A stretch of 64,000 nucleotides of DNA, taken from assembly GCA_008973525.1 (NCBI GenBank), contig WACJ01000501.1:1364001-1428000 (forward strand). The letters are read 5' to 3'. Positions 1-12,560 of the stretch are shown here, in pieces. The position numbers and the translations under genes are program-made. Under the pieces are notes generated by a model. That model saw only the letters and a program-made list of their open reading frames with translations. It did no database searches and was not told the DNA's origin. The stretch's first letter is position 1. Each line of letters opens with the position of its first letter. The stretch comes from Stenopsyche tienmushanensis. Lineage: Eukaryota; Arthropoda; Insecta; Trichoptera; Stenopsychidae.

Positions 1-54
1 AATATTTATTTTATATTTAAATAATGCAGTTGTAATATAAACAATATATTTTAG

Positions 55-642
55 GCGAGAAATTGAAGCATTAAAAGTTGCAGACGTCGTTCACAGCGGA
101 GGAAGTTCATCTCAAGATTTACCAGCCACGGCTAGTAACAGTGGAAACAGTTTTAGTAAGTTTTTAATAGAATTTTATGACTTTTTTAATGAAATTAATT
201 TTGTGATTTAGATCTTCATTAGAATCCAAGCACCAAGATTGTTACGTTTTATGCAAATTTATGAATTGAATGAAAGATTTAGTCTTAATACAGAAATATC
301 CTAGTTTGATGTGAAATCCATGACTATTATTTAAAATAGTGTTGACTTGACGTCGATTTCTTGGTTTTAGAAACATGTTCACAATGGATTAGAACACTTT
401 AAAAAATTTCATTCCCAAGATCTATTAAAGTGAAGTAAACATGTACATTCCATAGCCGATTCGAAATAATATATTTTTTAAAATCATAATCGTAAAAAAT
501 AAATCATCTTTTAAATTTCTCTAATGCAGGTAAACAAGAATTGTGGGAATGGGATTCAGGAGCAAGAGATTTGAGTCCTGAACCTAAAGTTCCCGCGCCG
601 ACATCGGCTCCTCCCGACGCAATGGCAGATTTAGCAAGCACG
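55..642 (+). CDS. mcc: mcc homologue, two 5'-side exons (55-155 and 530-642)
   Basis: Two short coding exons belong to the 5' part of the gene whose main body starts at 24,916. Exon 55-155 follows a tttttag-like acceptor, reads REIEALKVADVVHSG and on, and ends at a gtaagt donor. Exon 530-642 follows an aatgcag acceptor, reads KQELWEWDSGARDLSPEP and on, and ends at gtgagt. The one base left over at 155 plus two bases at 530 form a Ser codon, and exon 530-642 ends in phase 0, which is the phase of the exon at 24,916. The encoded stretch is Ser/Pro/Ala-rich and probably disordered, and is not recognisably conserved. The start codon lies before the window. Assignment to mcc rests on strand, phase and absence of another candidate across the 24-kb intron, so these exons could instead end a separate upstream gene. 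Confidence 0.6.
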
Positions 643-2862
643 GTGAGTTATATTATTACCGACTATTAACGTTAAACGTTATACGGTCAATTTTGATTTT
701 GATAGATTAAATTCAATATTACAAGCATTTCGTGTTCCATTTTTATGCTCTGCCATATTTATTTTTAACGGAAGTGAGAATTTAAATGCACACAAATACA
801 GAGAATATTTAAATTAATCAACGCGTATAATATGATTTTTAAGTGTGCCACGTTATAATGATTTATAATATTTTATAATATTATATTATATAATATTTAT
901 AATTTATAATTATATAATATTTGACAGTTTGAAAAAAATTTGGAGCTGGTCATCCATTTGTGTGTTATGATCATAAATGAGTTGTTTTTTTCAACACATG
1001 TACAAATATTGCGACTTCGGCTGTTTTCGGCAGTCTTCGCGCGTCTTCGGCTCTTCCGCGGAAACTTGGGGAAGGGGTTTTATTTATGACCTTCAAATTT
1101 GTACGCTCGATATGGCCTGATTGAAAACTACATTACCACATCGAATAGTCGATATTTAACAGCTTTCCATGGGGAAGCCAACGATGGCGATGATTTCTAA
1201 TTGTATAGTTACGTAATTATTTTTTTAAAAAAAACGTAATCTTGTATTTTTTTAAATTATAAATTAATCCATTATTGAATTAAAATGATAATGATTGTGT
1301 TTGTCGTTCGCACCCTAGAGATTTTGCTGTATGGGAAGTGACACCGTTTTCCCCGTCTCCCCATGTTTACGATCCCCAGTTGACATGCGATATAGAAGAC
1401 GCAATTTATATATTTTAGCTCTGTTGAATGTATACGAGGTGGCTTTAAATTTAAAAATATTTTATGCCGGATCTTTATTCATAATATGATATATATAGTT
1501 ATTACATATATTATCGTTAATTGCAATTTTGAAAATTGAATATTTATCGTATTTAGAGTGGAGCAAATTCAACCGGATTTAATTGATTTATCGTTTTGGA
1601 TAATCGTACTCGTTTTCCGATATAGAACGCGTGGTCCGTTAATGGGGTGAAGTGGTGAGAGCGTTCGTAAAAGTTCGCGAGCTTTCGGGTGGATTCGCTT
1701 CCGTTTTCCCCTCATCTCCCTCCACCCCGTAACAAACTGCGTTTTGCGTCAGTCGCAAGCGTTTGCTTGTGTGTTGCGGGTGTGTGTTGTTCTGTGCGGC
1801 TTTAGTGCGTCCAATTTCGCAATAATTTAACGCGCTATGTTCAATTAAAAAGTATTCGCCATTGTTATTCAGCCTTTGTTTTTTACGGTTCGGTTCGTTG
1901 CGGCGCTTTTGCGCGGCAAACGCGCGTAAATAAAATGTGGAGCAGATCAGTCGTAAATAGAAGTTCGGAAGTGGAGCGACAACCTTTTCCAATCTGCAGT
2001 AGAATAACGGATGCTTTTGACAGATGTCCACCGCCTTGACATAACTGTCTTTTCCTCGGAGGAGACTAACGGGAATTCTCCCGCCGGGCATATGTCATCG
2101 CGATAGTGGGGCGTTATCCCTTGTCGATCGACGGGACTTCTCCTCCTGTCAAAATATACATACATATAAATAATTCCAACTGGAGTGCATCATTTTGAGT
2201 AAAATTGACAGATGACATATTCCAATTCATCAGAGTGAATCTCATACGTACAATTTTGGCATTTTCAGCTGAAATATATAATTAAATTATCTCCTTTACG
2301 TGTCATCTATATTTGCACGTATCATTTGAAAATTGTATCCCCCTTTAAATGGCATTGCATATTGCTGTAATTCAATATTTCTTATCACAAGCGAAATGTT
2401 ATAATCTCGGAAGTGCAATTGGCGGCTTGCCACGCTCAAAATGAATCATTTCAGATTGAATATCACCATCCATTATTACATAAAATACGCTCATGAAATG
2501 TTTAGTTCGATGAACATCGCGTGTGTAAATAATTTATACATCAAATATTAGTATACGTTATCAACGCTTTATTTTTGTGCGTCGTTATCTAAAAAAAGTC
2601 TAGCTAAAAGTTTGCCAGAAATAATTTTTAAGGCATGCATAGCACTATATTAATATATGTCATTAACTGGGCTTCTTTGGGGGCTTGAGCTATCATCGAT
2701 TATAATGTTTTGAGACGACTGATTCCACGAGTAATTCATAAAATTCATCAAATATTTGATGTTGAATCTTTCATGTTTGGGTCATTGACGTTTTGACATG
2801 TGTGTGAATATGTTTTGGATTTAATGTCGCTCAATTGGTAATCGATTATAAAATACACGGTC

Positions 2863-3260
2863 TTTCAATAAGGACGCTCGATTTTTAAATGTAAATAAAA
2901 TAAGCTGTGTGTGAGATATTCGCTCAATTTGTTTTTTATTTGAAAGTATATTTTATGGCAAGTATGGAATATAACATCATTCAAATGTCCGCCACGGCTT
3001 AACTTGATAGGATGTATTCGGATGATTTTATTGTACAAATTTGCTGGATGGCACTCGTTATGTTGACTTTGAGCGTCTGCGATTTAAAGAAGACGTCTAA
3101 AGGCCTCAAACTGCACGAAGCACATGTCGTCGGTATCCATGTCATCCAGTTTAGGCCGCAAGACATTGCTTATCGTCGATTTGTAGCGCTTGCCGCTGAC
3201 GGCTATGGTATTACAGACCGATGATCATCAAATCAACATTTATGTTCGATTTTTCACATA
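2863..3260. mobile_element. mariner-like relic, family 1 copy a
   Basis: The left end reads gtctttcaataaggacgctc and is followed by sequence closely matching copies at about 17,690 and 42,885 (aaatgtaaataaaataagc, then gtgtgagatattcgctcaa). The right end is not found; the copy is truncated and noncoding. Confidence 0.6.
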
Positions 3261-6200
3261 AAAATATGTAATATTTTATTTAAATCATATTTGTTTAAAA
3301 GAAACTGCAACGCAGATGTTATTTCAGCGTGATATTATACATATTTATATTATAATACCTAAATTACCAACTGATAATACTGCATATGAATTGTGCATTA
3401 ATCTTTAAATTTAAATATGGAAATTATAGACGTGCGTTCAATATCGAAGGAATTTATTAATATAATTGTGCACTAAATTAACATGTATTATCAATGCATC
3501 TATTTGATAATAGAGAGTATTTTAATTTATGTTATTATTGCATATCTTTGACCGTTATTGATTCAACATTAAGCTTGCAATTTTTACTTCGATTCCCGTA
3601 TAAAATAAATAAATAGACGAGTCCAGAGTGGTATTTTTGGCAGCATCGCTGCCGTTCCTACAGCTCATCACTTCCCACACTCAATTAAATGTCCTAATGA
3701 GAATGATTAGATACATCAAATGTGAAATATGTGCAGGAATTGCCGCACTAGTGCATTTTTAGGCGTGACGAATTCACGTTATAATGAAATTTATACACTT
3801 TATTATACATAATATAATTTGATAGACAATATTGACGTCTATTATAATATATCATATTCGATGTACATTTTGAACGCTTAATTTTATAGTTCTTATCATG
3901 CCGTCAGAATATATGAATGTAATTTTATTGCTTATAAGTCGTGCATCTGACCATCTGTGAATATATTTCCATAGAACCGCGACACATTTATACCTGAATT
4001 ATAAAAAGTCGCATTTTATACGGATTTTAAGCGTACGTATAATTGAACTCGTTGCCTTTTAAGGTATTTATTCATGTCTGTGCTCATTATATTCAATTGA
4101 AATATGCGTTATTAATAAATCACCTGAAAACTTGATACGTTATAAGAATATTGTAACGAGCACGCTGTGCATTAAAGCATTAACGTGCAAAAATATATAT
4201 TGAGCGGATGAAACTTTAGAAGGGGTGAAACCATAGTTGGTATTACGGTAAAGAGTGAAATTACAGGAATTGGAGACTAATTGAATACGCAGTTTCGAAT
4301 TTAATACAGCGTTGGCGTTTTAATATACAGTTATTTTCTCGAGCTGAAAGAAAAGGATGTCATATTATTGTATTAATTGAAGCAGCACGCTTATGGAATC
4401 AATTAGATAAAATTACATTAATCAACGGCTCAGATGATTGGGCAAATTCTGAGATATTATTTATTAAATTGTCTGATGAATGCTATTCTTTTTAGATTTG
4501 ATGTAAATCTGTAAGCATTTCATCGTCATTGGAATAAATTTGTTTGCATATTAGCGCTTTTCACCGTCTTAAATCTTATTTTATGATATTGGATGCAACC
4601 CAATGGATATTGCAGCTTTAATGATTTTCTTTGATCCAAAATCTGCCACTTGTATTGCTCGAGGGTTTTAAGCGTTGGTGAATATTTTTAAACGCTGTTT
4701 TATAACCATCGCACACACGTTGTGTGCTTTGGCATTAAATCATTACTCGAGCACACCGAGCCTTAATAGTCTCCATGGACACTGAGTCACGTTTTAGGAT
4801 GACAAGGCAAATAGTTGAAGAATTTCAGCACTCATTTTCCATACAAATTACGTTTTCTAATTTATGACCACCCCGAGGATTGGCAAAATGAAGAAGCGAA
4901 TGACAAAACGCACGTTGCCCTCTTTCATAATTGGCTGCATCCTATTTGGACGTCGGCAGGAAGCATGACACCGTCTTTGGATGCGAAAATCATGTCGGGG
5001 GAAGCCTTTGTTTGGTCGTCCACCGCTTAAATGTCCCGTATGCAATCTGCAATTGTTCATGTTCGTCGATCGTTGATGCTAAATGTGGTCAACGTTGCCA
5101 AAAATGATCCTCTCGGTTTCCGGAGCTTGATGCACTCTTAATAGCTTGGAGTCTTTGGCAGAATTTTTGGGATCCTTTTACCATTTATCTTTTTCTCAAA
5201 CTGTTTATTGGCTACTGCAGTGGTACACGAACTTTTTGGCAACCGGCCGAACGGGAATATATTGTGCATGCTGTGTGCCATTAGTTCATGGGGACAAAAA
5301 CGAAGTTTGAGACCCAGTTTCGCGTATTTACCCTCAATAGGTTTATTTTATAAATGAAATTTAATGCACCTTTTGGATCTCAGTCTTTGGCGCAACACTG
5401 GTGAGATGCAGAACAGTTTTTAAACAGTCCCCTGTTGTAGAACTTCTTCGGTTTAGTTTACAATACGAAGGAGCGCGATCAGGGGAATAAGGTGGTATAA
5501 TAGTAGCTCTCATTTAAAGTCCCTAATTTTTTATGGTATTTCTCGCTGAATGGGGTCTCATTACGATATTGGGCATAATTACGTTGAATATATTCCATCC
5601 ATAGCCAATATTATCCATCGGACGATTTTGTTATGAGCTTCGATTTCAAACGAACTGGAATCGGTTCATGCGGCATTCACCAGCCAATCCCATTGCGCCA
5701 ATTCTCCTAAGCCAAATTACGCATACCATGGCATCTATTTTTGGCATTAGCTCCAACGCTATTATATTTTTTAATCTCGTTACAATTGGTCAAACTTGTT
5801 TGTTTGTTCTTCAGTCTCCTTCCCACAATAAATCTGCAGTAATTGGGGATTCCAGCAAGCCACCTTCGAATTTCAAGGATCGTTCAGATCGTTTGAAGTT
5901 CAATTGTCCGATTTCATATAAAAATCATAACCGAACCGATTTAAACCGATATTTTTGAACCGGTTAAATTCCGCTAAAAGTAACGGATTTTTTTTTAAAT
6001 TTCCAATGAAAAGCTGATTTTTAATGGAAATTATCAACTAAAAGATGTGGCTGTGTGTTGTGTAATACATAATAAAATAAGCTTACTGCTGTTGTAGTGG
6101 TTGCTTTATGCTACGATAGACACACATTCATAGCAGAGGCGGCGCATGCGCGTAGTGTCTTCTATGATGCATGCGACGAATACGGACATACTGCAAACGA

Positions 6201-6289
6201 TTCTCCCTTATTATTTCAACCGGCCTGTTGAAGTTTCACTTTTCGTGACGTTGAAGCCAATTTGCCCTATCACGCCTATACAAGCAAAA

Positions 6290-6830
6290 CTCTATTTGAA
6301 TATGAGCATAAACGATGTAAAACCAAAAATAATAAGAAATCTTGTGTTTTTTATTTCTTCGATACTGTCAATTATATTATGACTAAACGTATGCCACAAC
6401 AATCTGAAAATATAGTAATCCGATAGTGTGAGATCTGGTGAATAGGCTGGATGGAATTTGCAATCCAAGCTCCCTTATTTTTTCCTGTGCGATTTCTGCA
6501 GCATCTTTCTGTGCTTTATCGTGAAGAAGAATATTTTTTTAGCTATTGACCAAGACAGATCCCACCCAAAAAATGCCACCACACACAAAAAGAAGGACCT
6601 TCTTTATTGTTAATGTTGATCGATGGGTCGGAACAAGTACTTGTCCGGAAGAAAGCCATTGTATTTTTCGTACAGGATTATTGTATAGGACCCACTTCTC
6701 GTCTCCAGTTACAATTTGCCACAAAAACGGATCTTCATATCGAGATTTGTACGCCGTAGATCAAGTGTCGTCTGTGTAATTCCTTGGGGGACCCAAATTC
6801 CTTGTCTATGCAACGAAGATGATCCCTAAC
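6290..6830 (-). mobile_element. mariner transposase fragment (irritans-like)
   Basis: The - strand frame at 6,539-6,724 reads QIVTGDEKWVLYNN, the block around the first catalytic Asp of DD34D mariner transposases, followed by KKVLLFVCGG. Flanks match a second copy at 8,890-9,200. Frames are broken, so this is a dead copy. Confidence 0.8.
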
Positions 6831-8359
6831 TATAGAACATGAAAAGCCATCATCTAATTTTTGAGGTTGTCCTTTTCAAGTGATGTCCTTTCGTTTTCTA
6901 TTTCAGTGCTTCGTTTGCCTTCATTCATTGATTTACTCGAGCTACTTCTACTTTTGAGTTTGATAACTTTCCCCTGATAGATTCTTTTTCTCTTTTTGTT
7001 TATTTCCAAATTGAAAGAGCTCATCGAATAAATTTTGATTACATTTGGCTTTGCCTAATAATTTAATAGACTGAATTTTGCTTTTTTTCCCATAGGATCA
7101 AATAATCATTTGGCGATATTCTTGGGGATGTTTTATAAAAGCATGCAATTTTTTTGTGTCGACGCCTCGTACATGGAAATAAAGGTCATCCGGATTTCTA
7201 TTGTATCTTTTGTCGAGTGCACGCCTCTCTAGAACCCGGTGTCTTTTATTTTGTCTCGTCGAAAGTCCCCAGAAGATTTTTCCCCACTTCCAGAAATTGG
7301 GTCATCCAACACATCATACATCATTGTGACGCAATGCTTTCAAAATTGGATTAACACTCGCGTTCTATTAATTTGTACGTGATCTCTTTGGCGATCCATC
7401 TTGCCCACTCACTCGCATCTCAATTATGACAATTCTCACATTTTGATATAATTTTCTAGCTCAGAAAGCATAAAATCATTTTTTTAAATTGGCAACAGCA
7501 TTCTCCTCTTTCGACAATCTTCCGGACTGTCCGATACAGCGCCTCCGAATTACATTCGGGTAATTTCTATTTATCAATCATCAATTAGGATGATACACCC
7601 ACTCGTCTTTTCGGAGGCTGGATCCAATTAACCGGCTCATTTCGCTCGTTTCATTGTAAAATAAATTGATTCCTAACAATTTTCGACTGTGCTGAAAACG
7701 ACGCTTTCCCAACTTTTCGATGGCGTCATACCGAATGGGCGACTAATCTAATTTGATATCCGGTCTAAATTTTTTATCGTGTAATTAGCCCGAGTGCTCT
7801 TGCGAGCGTATCGCGAAAGACCGCCGAAAATTTCGTGGAAAATCTAAATATGTGCCCTTTTTTGTTGTATCACAATCCGCGTATGAAGACGTGCCTTAGT
7901 TATGGGGGCTGTCAGCCGGTGTGTGGACACAATATCAATTTCAGGGAGACGTTTCCCCTGCACACTTGCGTACACACGAACAAGGAAATCTCCATCCATT
8001 ATTCCTGGAGAAAGAGCGGAAAGAAAACGAAAAATGTGTCAAAAGTACGATGAAACACAAACAAGAAAAAAACATGCAAAGACCGAGAGTCGCGCAAAGC
8101 GATCTATTAAGTTGTAACCTTAGATTTCAGAGTCAACAGAGATGCCATTAAACTGGGGATCGAGCCCCAAATAAATGCGCTACTGTTTAACAATTGATTC
8201 AATTTGACGTTTGACGCACATGCTGCGGGCGCACTCTTTTAATACATCTGTTACGTATGATCGAAGGTACTCTCGGGGCAGAGCTCCTGGGTGGCTCTCC
8301 GTTCCACGCGCTCGTCGGAATGGCCGCGCTGACGCGCAGGTTCGTTCTTGTTTCGGTTC

Positions 8360-8545
8360 ATGTGTAGCCGACGGATAGATGGGGATGGATGGACGTGGAA
8401 AAAAAGTCTCTTCTTTATGTAACTTTTTATCTAGTACGAGAGATAGATATCTGGCTGCGAGAAGGACGTCTTCCCGCAGCCAAGGCCAACCGCCGATTCT
8501 TTCGACTCCCGCCTCCGCTGGCGCTTTTAAAATAGCATATTTCAC
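8360..8545. repeat. Interspersed repeat, copy 1 (pairs with 9,390-9,560)
   Basis: Shares about 150 bases with 9,390-9,560, including gcagccaaggccaaccgccg and ctggcgcttttaaaatagca. A SINE follows directly at 8,551. It is more GC-rich than its surroundings. The element class is unknown. Confidence 0.65.
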
Positions 8546-8550
8546 GGTTG

Positions 8551-8752
8551 TTCCTGTAGGTAGTCCCGCGTTAAGCGGTTGGACTCATAACTCGATCATC
8601 TCGGGTTCGAATCCCACAGGAGATGTGGCTGGCAACCACATTTTTAAAAACATATATATGCCATGAAAAACCATGTCAAAATGGTTGGTAATGATTCCAT
8701 AAAAGGGATCGCTAAAAGCCACCGAAAAAAAAAAAAAAAAAAAAAAAAAAAA
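8551..8752 (+). mobile_element. tRNA-derived SINE with poly(A) tail
   Basis: The head resembles a tRNA: ttcctgt at 8,551 pairs with acaggag near 8,617, a CAT triplet sits in the anticodon position, and a consensus B box ggttcgaatcc lies at 8,604-8,614. A tRNA-unrelated body of about 100 bases follows, ending in 28 consecutive A residues (8,725-8,752). The anticodon stem is mispaired, so this is not a functional tRNA gene. No clear target duplication was seen. Confidence 0.6.
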
Positions 8753-8879
8753 TGCGTTTACGGCTTGGAAATGTTGCAATGAACTGACGTTCAATCGAAA
8801 TTAACCGCGTCAATCAAACACATCAATATCCATATTATTGGTCTAATTCTATCATGTCGCTCCTCCTCTTTGGAGATTG

Positions 8880-9200
8880 GCGTTTTGTTTTGATATTTCT
8901 TCTATATTAGATAAAACCAAAAGTAATTGAAAAAATTGTCTATGAAAAAAAAAAATTATTAAAGAAATCTTGTGTTTTTTTTACTTCTTTAACGATCTGA
9001 AAAGATAGTAATCCGACAGTGTGAGATCTGGTGAATAGGGTGGATTAGGTAGAATTTTCAAACCAAGCTTCCTTATTTTGTCCTGTGCGATTTCTGCAGC
9101 ATGCGATCTCACGTTATCGTGAAGAAAAAACAATTTTTAGTTATTGACCAAAACAGATCCCACCCAATAAATGTCACCACACACAAAGAAGGCACTTATT
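8880..9200 (-). mobile_element. mariner fragment, second irritans-like copy
   Basis: About 300 bases match 6,330-6,590, including gtaatccgacagtgtgagat and tgtgcgatttctgcagcat. The catalytic block seen in the first copy is absent here because sequence diverges after 9,190. Confidence 0.65.
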
Positions 9201-9389
9201 TAGTTTCAGAATATCTCCGTAGAATCGGTGACTTGTTTCAGTGCCTTTTTAGCCATTCCTTGGTCGAACAAAAACAGCATAAAATGGCGCAAGAGTGCTG
9301 CTTCTATTGTCGGTTTTGACATTGTTACGTTGGAGATGACTGCGCTAATGCACGGGTCCGTTCTTCTATCAGATCATGTACAATCGGAC

Positions 9390-9560
9390 GAATGGATGGG
9401 GGACGGGCGTCGAATGAAAATACTGCTTCTCTATGTAACTTTTTATTCAGTACGAGAGAGAGGGGTTTAGCTGTAGAAAGGACGTCTTCTCGCAGCCAAG
9501 GTCAACCGCCGACTCTTTCGACTCCCGCCTCCGCTGGCGCTTTTAAAATAGCATATTTCA
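9390..9560. repeat. Interspersed repeat, copy 2 (pairs with 8,360-8,545)
   Basis: Second copy of the repeat described at 8,360. It ends at the same point (catatttcacgg), where copy 1 continues into the SINE. A related ending (catatttcacggttcatgcc) also occurs at 55,918. Confidence 0.65.
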
Positions 9561-10274
9561 CGGGGATGGCAAATCGCCCAAGCTGCATCTTTTCCCTTAT
9601 TCGAAAAAAAAATACGGAAAAATTAAAAATTTACAATCATAGCTTCAATATTATGACAAAACTTACGTGTTTACAACATAAACTAATAGTGGAAGAGCTT
9701 ATAGAAGAAATTTTGATTACTTATGACTTCACCTAATACTTAATCGTAAAATGATGATCTCATTCGTATGAGATACATATATGTACAAATATTATTCAGT
9801 AGTTCAATCAATATGCTTATCGGTGACTATTCACCAAGGAGATGTTCTTTTGTATCATATTCCATGCCATATATTGATATTGATACATTTTGAATGAGAT
9901 ACAAGGATTTAAACGCCTGATCTTCGATGGCTTCCACGTAACACATGTTACGCGGGGCCGGTTTAATCAAAGATTGCACTTATAGCGGGTTTCATATTAT
10001 ATTTTTAGATTTATACAATATTTTTTATACTGTATAATTAATGTATATTTTGTGTCATGTTCGCATTGGCGTGAATTTCTCGCTTCGATTTAGAATTTGT
10101 ATCGATTTGGCATTGGGCATATTCGATAAAGATCAGCCCCAATATGCTGTCCATAATTGGCTTCCATCGATTTGCCTGTTTTGGGGGCTTTTCCATTGTC
10201 CTTCTTTTAGTTCGTGGTCTGCTCGAATTGATTCAATATGTTATAACATATTACTTAATAAGTTCGTAGGATGA

Positions 10275-10670
10275 CTAATAAAACAACAGCTTTTTCAATA
10301 AACAACAAAATATAACGAATTTCTTCATCAACGTAGTATCCTTCAAGATTGATACGTTTATTCCAACGCATTCTTTAATAGTTTGATGCTTATTTTCTAG
10401 GACGATTTATCTTTGGACTCAAAATAGGCTTCAATCACTTCTTCATTGGAGCCAAATCTCTTTCATTGGAGCATTATTTTTAAGTTTGGAAACAGAAAAT
10501 AGGTGCTAGGAGCTAGATTCAGAGAATATGATGAACGGAGAAGCAATTTAAAGTGCATTTTTTACAATTTTGGCATCGTTGCCATCAACTTGTGACATGG
10601 CTAACTGTCTTGGTGAAAGAGCACTTTTTTCTTCTTTATTTGGGGCAGTTTTTTCGCAATTAATCAATGA
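10275..10670 (-). mobile_element. mariner transposase C-terminal relic (mellifera-like)
   Basis: Reading the - strand with frame breaks gives KKVLFHQDS, YSLNLAPSTYFLFPNLK and a later EECVGINVSILKDT-like stretch. These correspond to the second catalytic Asp block, the SPDLAPSDYFLFP block and the C terminus of mariner transposases. Several stops make it a pseudogene. Confidence 0.75.
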
Positions 10671-11312
10671 ATAAAACACCGTGCGCATTCCAAAATACGG
10701 AGCCCAAAATCTTCCTACGAATTTATCGATTGATGTGTTATGGACATCGTCCTGAAACTAAGAATGACGACACTTTGGATGTTGCCCGTCTATCTAAAAT
10801 TGAGCTTTGTTCCACTTGCCAGACCCGAATCCATGCAATTTTGATATTCCAATTGCTTCCGTGGGAGAATCCATGCATTGTGTAAAAGGGAGCTCCTTTA
10901 TATGCATCAGCTCTTGCGTCATGTCGCGTGGTAGACTGTACCTTCTGCAGAACTGTACGAAGGCACGTCGTTTGTAACTTGGGCTTTTCAAAGTGGAGCA
11001 ATTAAAGTTTAGGCTTGTTCCGCAAACTTTCTGGTTTCCTATTGGGCTCTTCCGTTTGAACTCCATTATTGGTGCAAACTTTTGCGGCCATAATGGAATC
11101 CAACGGGATTGCTCGGGGGTAGTTATGAGGTTTTTTTCCGAAATTTTCCGAGTTTTATTTTGCTAATGGCCATAGAGAAGCTGCTTTCTTGTCGGTTTGA
11201 AGATATGTCGATATTACATGCATAGTTAGAACCGTGGCTGTACATAACTCTTGACGTCCTTGACCCGTTGGGGTGCAATATCTCAACCCAATCGACCTCC
11301 CCCTGTACCACC

Positions 11313-11333
11313 ATGCATACACACACACACACA
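11313..11333. repeat. (CA)n microsatellite
   Basis: A short run of CA dinucleotides within unannotated intron sequence. Confidence 0.8.
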
Positions 11334-12019
11334 AACGAGCTGCACCAAAATGGTCACGGTCTCGTTCCACATCTTTCTGCATTTTTACCAGATGCACTAA
11401 AAATACAAGATCTGCTATCTATTCGTCCGACGCGATTTATATTTAGAAGATCTAACAAAAATATTTCATCACGGATGATTTCAGCACGGGACGTTGAATT
11501 GCGAGGATAGATAACGTCTTGTGGTTTTATGGCTCCATTACAATGTGACTCAAATAATTTTCTGTTCTCTGACATATGACTTTTTCTTGGTGGACATAAT
11601 TTAAGGCAATTTAACACATATTGCGTGAAATTTGGATCACAATCCTTGGCACGCCATTCGTCTTTCTTTTTTTTTTAGAGCGATCCCTTCCATAGAAACA
11701 CCGGCGAGACGCTGTTGATTAACATTCCTGGGATATTCATCACAATACATTAAGAAAATATTTTTATACTTGTAGCCATGGAACAAATTAGGATCAAATA
11801 AATGGATGCACACATTTTAAATGCATCCCTAATGGACCCAAAGAAAGACTGAAAAGGAAAAGTATAATATTTCGAAGCGTAATGCGGAGAAAAAATAATA
11901 TCACTAACTAAAACGAACTAAACACTTACAAGTTCATTTAAAATTTAAAAAAATGTGAAAAAAAAGATTTGCTGAATCTTTTCAAATCACAAAATACAAT
12001 TGAAAAAACTTAACCCTAA

Positions 12020-12115
12020 ATTTTGTATGGGTGCCTAGCTTTCTATAGCGTTTTTCCCCTATATAGTGTAATCCCTATCTAAACGCTATAGAAGGGACGA
12101 CTGTACTATGTTTAT
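12020..12115. repeat. Possible Tigger-type MITE end
   Basis: The segment holds two inverted copies of a ctatagcgtt core, and its right end, read on the - strand, starts cagtcgtcccttctatagcg. That resembles terminal inverted repeats of pogo/Tigger elements. No second end could be fixed with certainty. Confidence 0.35.
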
Positions 12116-12339
12116 TTATTTAGTCATACGGAACAAGTTTCGCTTACGTTCCAAACATTTATATCGGTTCGGTTACTGTTTTGCTCCGGGTCATTCATTT
12201 TTGATTTTTTAAAATGTTTTTATAACTTATTTTCTACCCTAATTTAGAACCTAATCTATAATAAGCACTCCACATTAGTAATAGTCTTGAATTTACTTTC
12301 TTTAATTATTAACGATTCGTTAGTCAAGGTATTATTTTC

Positions 12340-12560
12340 CATTTCTGCTTAGTAATCATTTGAAAAGAAGCGCAGTAGTATAGTTACATGGTGTATTGCT
12401 GTTGGCCATGCGTAGCGCGGGCTGAGGGGTTAGAATTCAAAAGCATGTATGTGCTCTCTCTCGCCTCTAAAACCGATTGTCTCCCTCTCTCGGTCGCATT
12501 TTGCGCGACCCGCGGCTCCGCTTTACTTCGTCAGACCAATATGCGCCAAAATGGTGCATC
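12340..12560. repeat. Interspersed repeat (pairs with 55,545-55,690)
   Basis: Shares cttagtaatcatttgaaaag, a gtgtattgct-like stretch, gtagcgcgggctgaggggtta and a caaaagcatg core with 55,545-55,690. Class unknown; no coding frame. Confidence 0.55.

Noticed and set aside
4815..5640. Possible further mariner copy
   Set aside because: Only a single short PPYSPD-like motif; too weak to delimit an element.
8551..8623. tRNA-Met(CAT) gene
   Set aside because: Anticodon stem mispairs and the poly(A) tail marks it as a SINE.
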